DNA of 9,671 nt, taken from the NCBI GenBank assembly GCA_039812485.1, contig JBDIAP010000140.1, positions 1 to 9,671 of the forward strand, given 5' to 3'. Source of the stretch: Kineosphaera sp039812485 (GTDB taxonomy: Bacteria > Actinomycetota > Actinomycetes > Actinomycetales > Dermatophilaceae). This document shows, piece after piece, positions 1 to 5,255 of this stretch (position 1 is its first letter; each line of letters begins with the position of its first letter). The translations under genes and the position numbers were made by a program. The notes beneath the pieces were generated by a model, which saw only the letters and a list, made by a program, of their open reading frames with translations, made no database searches and was not told where the DNA came from.

Positions 1-107
1 ACGAGATCGCGCTTGGTGAGGCCGAGTTCGGGGAAGTAGACGCGGTCGGGATTCGAGATGCGCACCTCGTGGGCACCGGCCGGTACGACGATCGCGGGCG
101 TCGGCAT
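1..107 (-). CDS. ligD: LigD-type NHEJ DNA polymerase domain protein, N-terminal fragment (runs off window)
   Basis: Only the first 35 codons are in the window; the gene continues beyond base 1. The ATG lies at 107-105, and I find no better in-frame start just upstream. The short product contains ISNPDRVYFPELGLTKRDLV. This resembles the opening of LigD polymerase (archaeo-eukaryotic primase-like) domains, which typically read 'hPdrvlFP..giTKgdlv'. By family knowledge such proteins extend or fill DNA ends with nucleotides during Ku/LigD non-homologous end joining in the cytoplasm. It could be a stand-alone polymerase-domain protein or the start of a multidomain LigD ligase; the fragment cannot decide. 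It shares the strand of fbpC but is separated by 60 bp and is functionally unrelated to it. The family call rests on one short motif. Confidence 0.72.
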   Translation of the reverse strand, partial: MPTPAIVVPAGAHEVRISNPDRVYFPELGLTKRDL

Positions 108-140
108 GGCGGCTACGCTAACGCGCCGCTCGCCGCCACA

Positions 141-155
141 CCCGCCGCGGGCGGG
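141..155 (-). terminator. Short GC hairpin between fbpC and the ligD-like gene; weak terminator candidate
   Basis: The 60 bp between the fbpC stop and the ligD-like start contains a perfect 6-bp stem, CCCGCC / GGCGGG, with a 3-base loop, 13 bases past the fbpC stop codon on the minus strand. No T-run follows, so it is not a classical intrinsic terminator. It may slow or stop the iron-transport transcript, or be a chance product of the base composition. Confidence 0.3.
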
Positions 156-167
156 ACGGGACGGCGC

Positions 168-1217
168 TCAGGCGACGTGGGAGTAGCAGGACACGGGCCC
201 GGCGATCCGCACCCGGACGCTGGCGCCGGGCTGGGGCGGCGTGGTGCAGCGGGCGCGGATCGGTGCGGCCGACCCGGGCAGGCGCAGCGCGACGAGGGTG
301 TCATGGCCGAAATACTGGATTCCTTCGACGAATGCGACGCGCCCGTCGTCGGAGTCCGCGGAACCGGGAGCGCAGGCGCTCATCGCGAGGTGCTCGGGGC
401 GCACGACCGCGATCCCCCCGCCGGCGGGCACGGCGACACCGGCGGGCAGCGCGCCGAGCGCGGTGGCGCCCGAGGCGTCGACGGGCAGCTCGACGGCGTC
501 GCCCACGAAGCGCGCGACCCCCAACGACGCGGGACGGCCGTAGACGCCGGCCGGCACGTCGTGCATGGCGATCCGGCCCGACTCCATGACGGCCACCGAG
601 TCGGCCATCGACAGGGCCTCCTCCTGGTCGTGGGTCACCATGAGCGCGGTCGCGCCCGCCGCCCGCAGCGCGGCGCGCACGTCGGCGCGGATCGCGCCGC
701 GCAGGGCGGCGTCGAGCGCCGAGAACGGCTCGTCGAGCAGCACGAGCTGCGGCTCGGGCGCGAGCGCGCGGGCGAGCGCGACCCGCTGCTGCTGGCCGCC
801 GGAGAGCAGCCCCGGGGCGAGGTCGTCGCACCCGGGCAGGCCGACGAGCTCGAGGAGTTCGCGGATCCGAGCGCTGTGCCGGGCGCGCCGACGGAAGCGC
901 CCGGGCAGTCCGAAGGCGATGTTGTCGGCGACGTCCAGGTGCGGGAAGAGGGCGCCGTCTTGCGGCACGATCGTGATGCCGCGCCGCTCCGGCGGGACGA
1001 ACAGCCGCGGCCCGGCGAGCAGCCGCCCGCCGACGCGCAGCGTGCCCGCGTCGGGCGCGAGGTGGCCTGCGACGATGCGCAGGAGCGTCGTCTTGCCGCA
1101 CCCGGACGGCCCCAGCAGGATGCCCAGGCTGCCGGCGGGGGTGTGCAGGTCGACGCCGCGCAGCACCCGTCGGGCGCCGAAGGACTTGTCGACCCCGGTG
1201 ATGTCCACGGACGTCAT
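168..1217 (-). CDS. fbpC: Ferric-iron ABC transporter ATP-binding protein (FbpC/AfuC type)
   Basis: A 349-residue cytoplasmic ATPase that powers the Fe3+ importer by driving the FbpB permease. All nucleotide-binding motifs are intact: Walker A GPSGCGKTT (about 36-44), Q-loop Q86, ABC signature LSGGQQQR (138-145), Walker B LVLLDEP (158-164), D-loop SALD (166-169) and H-loop H196. A C-terminal TOBE-like regulatory domain (about 265-345) includes VRPEHLAMS and FVEGIQYFGHDTLVALRL. Length and layout fit the FbpC/PotA group. The ATG is chosen because GAGGAGG (1230-1224) sits 6 bases upstream. It also overlaps the fbpB stop as ATGA (1217-1214), a sign of translational coupling. It is the last gene of fbpABC. 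The iron assignment comes mainly from the FbpA neighbour; the ATPase alone could also serve a related spermidine, thiamine or phosphonate importer. Confidence 0.93.
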   Translation of the reverse strand: MTSVDITGVDKSFGARRVLRGVDLHTPAGSLGILLGPSGCGKTTLLRIVAGHLAPDAGTLRVGGRLLAGPRLFVPPERRGITIVPQDGALFPHLDVADNIAFGLPGRFRRRARHSARIRELLELVGLPGCDDLAPGLLSGGQQQRVALARALAPEPQLVLLDEPFSALDAALRGAIRADVRAALRAAGATALMVTHDQEEALSMADSVAVMESGRIAMHDVPAGVYGRPASLGVARFVGDAVELPVDASGATALGALPAGVAVPAGGGIAVVRPEHLAMSACAPGSADSDDGRVAFVEGIQYFGHDTLVALRLPGSAAPIRARCTTPPQPGASVRVRIAGPVSCYSHVA

Positions 1218-2761
1218 GCGCGGCCTCCTCGGGCTCGGGGTGGGGCGATGGCGCCGCTGGTCCGCAGCAACCACAGGGTGGGGCCGAGCCCGAGCAGGAC
1301 GAGCATCGCGGCATAGGGCGCCGCCCCGCCGTGGGCGGCGATCGAGGTGTGCATCCACAGACCGGTCGCGAGGGTGTCGACACCGGTGGGGTGCAGCATG
1401 AGCGTCGCCGGCAGGTCTTTGGCGCAGGTCAGTGCCACGAGCGCCGCGCCCGTCGCGATGCCGGGCGCCGCCAGCGGCAGGGTGACGCGTCGCCACGTGC
1501 CGGCCGTCGTGTGCCCCAGCGACCGCGAGACCTCCTCGAGCGCGGGCGAACTCGACGCGATCGAAGCGCGCACCGCGCCGACCGCCACGGGCAGGAAGAG
1601 CACGACATACGCCAGGACGAGCAGCGGCCAGCGCTGGTAGAGGCCCGGCGCGGCCCGCAGCCCGAAGAACACGAGCGAGAGCGCGACGACGAGCCCGGGC
1701 AGCGCGTGCCCGGCCCAGGCCGCGGACTCGATGATCCGCACCGGACGGCCGCGGTAGCGCGCAGCGAGGATGCCGACGGGGACGGCGAGCAGCGTGCACG
1801 CGAGGGCTCCGGCGAGGGAGAACTGCGCGGTCGCCAGCGTGCTGCGCAGCAGCCGGGCCCCGTCGAGGCCATCGGCCCCGACGGCGGCGCTCGCGCCGAT
1901 CCAGCGGGCGATGCTGCCGGCCGGCACCCCGAGCGCCAGCACGAGCAGCGCGACGACTCCGCCGCACCACGCCCAGCGGGCGGCGCCGGCGTCGCGCGCC
2001 CGCCCCAGCGGCATCGGCTCGTGCCCGCGGCTCACGCCGGCGCCGACGCGCGCGCTCTCGTCGGTGCGCCGGATCCGCCTCTCCCCGAGCGTGATCACGA
2101 TCGTCAGCAGCACGAGGAGGCACGCCAGCACAGCGGCGGGAGTGCGGTCGAAGCTCGCGGCGTAGCTCGTGAAGATCGCCCGGGTGAAGACGTCGCACTG
2201 CAGGAGCGCGACGGCTCCGAAGTCGCTGAGCGTGTAGAGCGCGACGAGCAGCCCGCCGGAGGCCGCCGCGGGCCGGATCTGGGGCACGGTGACCCGCGCG
2301 AACGTGCGCAGCGGCCCGATCCCCAGCGACCGCGCGACCTCCTCCTGCGCGGGGTCGGTGCGCCGCAGGGCCGCCGCGACCGGCAGGTAGACGTAGGGGT
2401 AGGAGACGAGGACGAGCACCACGCTCGCGCCGAGCAGCCCCCTCGCCCACGTCGTCGAGGTCAGCCACGCGAAGGCCGCGACGTAGCTGGGGACGGCGAG
2501 CGGCAGCCCGGCGAGCACCGCGAGCACGCGCCGACCCGGCAGGTCGGTGCGGGTGACGAGCAGGGCCGTCGCGACCCCGAGCACCAGGCAGGCGCCGGTG
2601 ACGATGACCGTGAGCGCCACGCTGCGGCCGAGGAGTTCGAGGGTGCGCGGACGGGTCAGGATGTCCAGGATCCGGGCTGGGCCGGCCTCCGCGGTGCGCA
2701 CGAGCAGGTAGCCCAGCGGCACGAGGGCGACGAGCGCGGCGAGCCAGCCCCCGGCGAGCAA
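1214..2761 (-). CDS. fbpB: Ferric-iron ABC transporter permease, fused two-domain (FbpB type)
   Basis: Inner-membrane channel of the Fe3+ importer, 515 residues from the TTG at 2761. Many hydrophobic segments form two homologous halves. Each half carries a cytoplasmic EAA loop that contacts the ATPase: EEVARSLGIGPLRTFARVTV (140-159), and a second starting EEVSRSLG (about 409-437). The sequence KDLPATLML..TG.DTLATGLW (448-469) is characteristic of FbpB/ThiP-like permeases. The N-terminal boundary is uncertain. No ATG, GTG or TTG lies in frame between 2761 and the fbpA stop, and the TTG lacks a convincing ribosome-binding site. An in-frame CTG at 2857-2855 overlaps the fbpA stop and would add a basic cytoplasmic tail of 32 residues (547 residues total). 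The 3' end overlaps fbpC by four bases. Family confidence is high; only the start is doubtful. Confidence 0.93.
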   Translation of the reverse strand: MLAGGWLAALVALVPLGYLLVRTAEAGPARILDILTRPRTLELLGRSVALTVIVTGACLVLGVATALLVTRTDLPGRRVLAVLAGLPLAVPSYVAAFAWLTSTTWARGLLGASVVLVLVSYPYVYLPVAAALRRTDPAQEEVARSLGIGPLRTFARVTVPQIRPAAASGGLLVALYTLSDFGAVALLQCDVFTRAIFTSYAASFDRTPAAVLACLLVLLTIVITLGERRIRRTDESARVGAGVSRGHEPMPLGRARDAGAARWAWCGGVVALLVLALGVPAGSIARWIGASAAVGADGLDGARLLRSTLATAQFSLAGALACTLLAVPVGILAARYRGRPVRIIESAAWAGHALPGLVVALSLVFFGLRAAPGLYQRWPLLVLAYVVLFLPVAVGAVRASIASSSPALEEVSRSLGHTTAGTWRRVTLPLAAPGIATGAALVALTCAKDLPATLMLHPTGVDTLATGLWMHTSIAAHGGAAPYAAMLVLLGLGPTLWLLRTSGAIAPPRARGGRA

Positions 2762-2853
2762 CAGCGCCGGCGGGCGCCCTGGGCGGGTACGCGCGCGACG
2801 CGCCCGGGGCGGCTCGGCCTCCCGGACGCGTCGCCGCGCGCTGGTCGGGGCGC

Positions 2854-3930
2854 TCAGGTCAACCCCACCTGCCCGAGCAGCTCGAGGGTCTGCGGCAGGG
2901 AGTCGAGGTCGTTGAGGTCGACCGCGGGCCGCTTGAGCGTCGTCAGCGGCGGCAGCTCGTGCGTGGTCGTGCTGACGCCCGGGACGACCGGGTATTCGGC
3001 GGTCTCGTCGGCGAAGTAGGTCTGGGCCGGTGTGCCGAGCAGGAAGTCCACGGCCTTCGCCGCGGCCTGCGCCTGATCGGAGCCGGCGAGGACGCCGACA
3101 CCGGCGACGTTGACGAGCGCGCCGGGATCGGTGCTGTCGAGGAAGCGGATCTTCGAGTCGACCTTGTCCTTGCCGACCTCGGCGACCCGCAGGTGCCAGT
3201 AGTAGTGGTTGATGAGGCCGAGGTCGACCTCGCCGGCCTCGACGCCCTCGAGCACGCCGGTGTTCTTCTCGTACGCTCGCGGCTCCTGCGCCTTGAACCT
3301 CGTCAGCCAGTCGCGGGCGCCGTCCTCGCCCTTGGCGACGCGCAGCGCGGTGACGAAGGACTGCCAGCTCGCGTTGGTCGGGGCGTAGCCGATCCTCCCC
3401 TTGTACTGCGGGTCGAGCACGACGTCGCTCGACGTCGCGTCGGCCACCGTCGGCGCCCGCTGCGGGTCGTAGGCGATGACCCGGGCCCGGGCCGAGGTCG
3501 CGACCCAGCGGCCCTGGTCGTCGGCGTAACCGTCGACGACCCGGCTCGTCACGCCCGACGCCAGCGGGGCGAGCCGGCCCTGCTTGGCGAGCGCGCCGAG
3601 CGCGCCGGCGTCCTGACTGAAGAAGAGGTCGGCCTGGGTGCGTTCGCCCTCCTCCAACAGCTGGGCGGCCATCGAGGCGGAGTCGCCGTAGCGCACCTGC
3701 ACCTTCGTGCCGACGGCCTGCTCGAGCTGCTCGAGCAGTGGCCCGACGAGCTTCTCGTTGCGGCCGGAGTAGATGACGAGCGCCCCGTCGGCGGCGGTCG
3801 CGGCGCTCGCGCCGCTCTGCTCGGCTTGCTCCGGCGCGGCGGCCGGACCGGTGCCGCCGGTGCCGCAGGCGGCGAGGGCGAGCATCGTCGCGGCGGCGCC
3901 GATCGCCACGAGGGCGCGGGTCGTCGGCAT
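2854..3930 (-). CDS. fbpA: Ferric-iron-binding lipoprotein of ABC transporter (FbpA type)
   Basis: Extracellular, membrane-anchored receptor that captures Fe3+ and delivers it to FbpB; 358 residues. The N-terminus has a lipoprotein signal with a hydrophobic stretch and lipobox LAAC (19-22), so Cys22 should be lipidated. A low-complexity Ala/Gln/Glu/Ser linker follows (about 24-48). The type-2 periplasmic-binding fold begins at LVIYSGRNEKLVGPLLEQLE (51-70). The NHYYWHLR segment (241-248) supplies the adjacent tyrosines Y243/Y244, matching the iron-coordinating tyrosine pair known in FbpA proteins. I chose the ATG at 3930 rather than an in-frame start 12 codons earlier (3966). GGAAGGGA (3944-3937) lies 6 bases upstream of it, and it starts exactly at a proper signal peptide. 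First gene of fbpABC, preceded by a DtxR/IdeR-like iron box. Confidence 0.94.
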   Translation of the reverse strand: MPTTRALVAIGAAATMLALAACGTGGTGPAAAPEQAEQSGASAATAADGALVIYSGRNEKLVGPLLEQLEQAVGTKVQVRYGDSASMAAQLLEEGERTQADLFFSQDAGALGALAKQGRLAPLASGVTSRVVDGYADDQGRWVATSARARVIAYDPQRAPTVADATSSDVVLDPQYKGRIGYAPTNASWQSFVTALRVAKGEDGARDWLTRFKAQEPRAYEKNTGVLEGVEAGEVDLGLINHYYWHLRVAEVGKDKVDSKIRFLDSTDPGALVNVAGVGVLAGSDQAQAAAKAVDFLLGTPAQTYFADETAEYPVVPGVSTTTHELPPLTTLKRPAVDLNDLDSLPQTLELLGQVGLT

Positions 3931-3936
3931 CGGGTG

Positions 3937-3944
3937 TCCCTTCC
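3937..3944 (-). promoter_or_regulatory. Ribosome-binding site deciding the fbpA start
   Basis: On the minus strand GGAAGGGA ends 6 bases before the ATG at 3930. This favours that start over the upstream in-frame start at 3966, which would place 12 non-signal residues ahead of the lipoprotein signal. Confidence 0.7.
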
Positions 3945-3964
3945 GGAGGCTTCTCACACCGAGC

Positions 3965-3993
3965 ACCCTAGAGGTAAGGCTAGCCTCACCAAA
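3965..3993 (-). promoter_or_regulatory. Candidate fbpABC promoter (-35 TTTGGT / -10 TAGGGT)
   Basis: On the minus strand TTTGGT (3993-3988) and TAGGGT (3970-3965) are separated by exactly 17 bases. Both hexamers are weak matches to the sigma-70-type consensus. The spacing, the position 35 bases upstream of the fbpA start codon, and the overlap with an iron box make this the most likely promoter. Because the upstream lysR gene is on the same strand, some read-through into fbpA is also possible. Confidence 0.42.
3975..3993 (-). promoter_or_regulatory. DtxR/IdeR-type iron box upstream of fbpA
   Basis: On the minus strand the 19-mer TTTGGTGAGGCTAGCCTTA matches the known DtxR/IdeR consensus TTAGGTTAGSCTAACCTAA at 15 of 19 positions. 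The core GGTAAGGCT-AGCCTCACC (3973-3990) is a near-perfect inverted repeat with one mismatched pair. It overlaps the proposed -35 and spacer, the right geometry for repression by an Fe2+-loaded DtxR-family protein when iron is plentiful. Its place ahead of an Fe3+ uptake operon strongly supports the reading. Repression itself is inference. Confidence 0.8.
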
Positions 3994-4007
3994 GGTGGCG
4001 CGGCGAG

Positions 4008-4025
4008 ATGGGTGTCGACACCCAT
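4008..4025. repeat. Perfect 18-bp palindrome, possible operator
   Basis: ATGGGTGTCGACACCCAT is a perfect inverted repeat with no loop, located in the lysR-fbpA gap about 15 bp upstream of the fbpA -35/iron box and about 60 bp past the lysR stop. It is not followed by a T-run and has no spacer, so it looks more like a dimeric-regulator binding site than a terminator. I do not recognise it as a known operator. Confidence 0.5.
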
Positions 4026-4049
4026 GCCGCCGTCGTGGCCGATACCGGG

Positions 4050-4066
4050 GTCAGCAGCGAGCTGAC
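4050..4066 (-). terminator. Small inverted repeat downstream of lysR; weak terminator candidate
   Basis: A 6-bp stem GTCAGC / GCTGAC with a 5-base loop begins about 20 bases after the lysR stop on the minus strand. There is no T-tract, so intrinsic termination is doubtful. It is listed because it is the nearest hairpin after lysR. Confidence 0.22.
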
Positions 4067-4085
4067 AGGTCGCGGGCTCGGTGGC

Positions 4086-5000
4086 CTACAGGTCCCCGGG
4101 CACGTAGGTGCGGGCCACCTCCAGGAGCACCTCGCCGAAGCCCATCTCGGCCGGCGCCCGCACCCGGTCGTGCCGCTGCGCCAGCAGGATGCGCCGGGCG
4201 GGCACGCTGTCTCCGAGGGAGAGGATGCGCACCCGCGGATGCTTGTTGACGACCGCGGTGCGCGGAGCGAGAGCGACCCCCAGGCCGACGCTGACCATCG
4301 CCTGGGCCTCCTGATAGTCGTTGGCCTCGAAGGAGATCCGCGGCTCGAATCCGGCGGCGAGCGCGCTGCGCCGCAGCACCTCGACGACGGGGTGGTCGTT
4401 GGCGCGGATGATCCATGATTGCTCCGCCAGCTGCCCCAGGGCCACCTCGCGGCGCCGCGCCAGCGGATGATCGGCCCCGACCACGAGCACCGTCGGGTCG
4501 TCGAAGAGCGTGCGCAGGTCGAAGCGGCGGGTGTCGAGGCGATCCCACTCGTAGTCCCACAGCAGGGACAGCCCGACCCGCCCGTCCTCGAGCATCGCGA
4601 TGAGCGCGTCCTCGCGCTCGCTGCGGATCGTCAGGGTCACGAAGGGGTGCAGCTCGCGAAAGCGGCGCACGGCGATCGGCACGAACGAGCTGCCGACGGT
4701 GGGGAACGTGCCGAAGTCGAGCCGCCCGCGGCGCAGCCCGGCGATCTCGCGCAGGTCGGCCTCGGCCGCGCTGAGCTGCCGCACGACCTTGCGGGCATGG
4801 GATGCGAGCACCGTGCCGGCGTCGGTGGGCACCATGCCGCGGGCGTGCCGCTGCAGCAGCGGCTGCCCGGCCTCCCGCTCGAGCCGACGCAGCTGCTGCG
4901 ACACGGCCGACGGGGAGTAGCCGAGCTGCTCGGCGGCCGCGGTCACCGAGCCGGACTCGACGACCGCGAGCAGGATGCGGAGCCGATGGACGTCGAGCAT
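4086..5000 (-). CDS. LysR-family transcriptional regulator
   Basis: A 304-residue protein of typical LysR (LTTR) length and architecture. The N-terminal winged helix-turn-helix covers about 3-60 and shows the family pattern FxxV.E.GS.T.AAE.LGYSPSAVSQQLRRLE (LLAVVESGSVTAAAEQLGYS at 10-29). A linker helix follows, then the periplasmic-binding-protein-like effector domain from about residue 90. The ATG is supported by GAAGGTGA (5014-5007) 6 bases upstream. The gene is divergent from the prpF-tctC-tctAB operon, the classical LTTR arrangement. The shared upstream region holds two TGAAG-N5-CTTCA repeats, one only 39-53 bp before this start, suggesting autoregulation as well as control of the operon. 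The effector is probably the transported acid or a product of it (inference). The fbpABC operon lies downstream on the same strand but has its own iron-type control region. Confidence 0.93.
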   Translation of the reverse strand: MLDVHRLRILLAVVESGSVTAAAEQLGYSPSAVSQQLRRLEREAGQPLLQRHARGMVPTDAGTVLASHARKVVRQLSAAEADLREIAGLRRGRLDFGTFPTVGSSFVPIAVRRFRELHPFVTLTIRSEREDALIAMLEDGRVGLSLLWDYEWDRLDTRRFDLRTLFDDPTVLVVGADHPLARRREVALGQLAEQSWIIRANDHPVVEVLRRSALAAGFEPRISFEANDYQEAQAMVSVGLGVALAPRTAVVNKHPRVRILSLGDSVPARRILLAQRHDRVRAPAEMGFGEVLLEVARTYVPGDL

Positions 5001-5038
5001 CGCGTCTCACCTTCTGGACGGGTAGGGGCGGCCGGGTG

Positions 5039-5053
5039 TGAAGTATTGCTTCA
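5039..5053. promoter_or_regulatory. Candidate LysR operator site 1 (TGAAG-TATTG-CTTCA)
   Basis: A perfect 5+5 bp inverted repeat with a 5-bp spacer, extendable by one pair to GTGAAG/CTTCAC (5038-5054). The 15-bp size and dyad symmetry suit an LTTR binding site. It lies 39 bp upstream of the lysR start codon, so binding here could cover the lysR promoter. The same arms recur at 5163-5177. Confidence 0.6.
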
Positions 5054-5162
5054 CCCTACTCACACATCGCTGCATGCGCTTCATGACCGGCCCGTCGACC
5101 TCGGCAGCGACGCCGATCCGGGGCCTCGCCGCGCCTCCTGGCAGCCAGCACCACCTGATCAA

Positions 5163-5177
5163 TGAAGGTCTACTTCA
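5163..5177. promoter_or_regulatory. Candidate LysR operator site 2 (TGAAG-GTCTA-CTTCA)
   Basis: The arms and spacing are identical to site 1 but the spacer bases differ, so this is a recurrent recognition pattern rather than a simple duplication. It ends 78 bp before the prpF start codon. A lone half-site CTTCA at 5204-5208 lies about three helical turns further toward prpF, where LTTR activation sites are often found (inference). Confidence 0.6.
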
Positions 5178-5243
5178 GAGGTCTGCGTTCTTTCGATCTG
5201 GTCCTTCATTTCTCAACCCGACAGGGTGGCGGTCACCGCGACG

Positions 5244-5250
5244 AAAGGAG
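5244..5250 (+). promoter_or_regulatory. Ribosome-binding site deciding the prpF start
   Basis: AAAGGAG lies 5 bases before the GTG at 5256. It falls inside the frame opened by the earlier GTG at 5226, which has no such signal. This makes the 5256 start the better choice. Confidence 0.75.
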
Positions 5251-5255
5251 TGAGA

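Noticed and set aside
69..1316. 415-codon plus-strand open frame antisense to fbpC
   Set aside because: Low-complexity translation; fbpC on the other strand has every ABC ATPase motif.
168..2468. Reading the fbpC frame as a 766-codon protein extending through fbpB
   Set aside because: Upstream of the ATG at 1217 the translation is Arg/Ala-rich junk opposite to the fbpB frame. The ATG has a strong ribosome-binding site and an ATGA overlap with fbpB.
1331..3019. 562-codon plus-strand open frame antisense to fbpB
   Set aside because: The product is rich in Arg/Gly/Asp with no recognisable domain, and it lies opposite a clear permease gene. It is a compositional shadow of the high-GC coding strand.
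3931..3966. Twelve-codon N-terminal extension of fbpA from 3966
   Set aside because: It would put a charged segment before the lipoprotein signal and overlap the proposed -10 element. The internal ATG at 3930 has the correct signal peptide and ribosome-binding site.
4008..4066. Intrinsic terminator for lysR formed by the palindrome or the nearby hairpin
   Set aside because: Neither structure is followed by a T-run on the minus strand, and the palindrome has no loop. I cannot support a confident terminator.
5038..5253. 71-codon open frame starting MKYCFTLL in the lysR-prpF gap
   Set aside because: Its GTG start has no convincing ribosome-binding site, it runs through both operator repeats, and it ends in the prpF ribosome-binding site. 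More likely regulatory DNA than a gene.
5226..5255. Ten-codon extension of prpF from the GTG at 5226
   Set aside because: The ribosome-binding site AAAGGAG lies inside this extension and points to the GTG at 5256, which starts directly before the conserved N-terminal motif.
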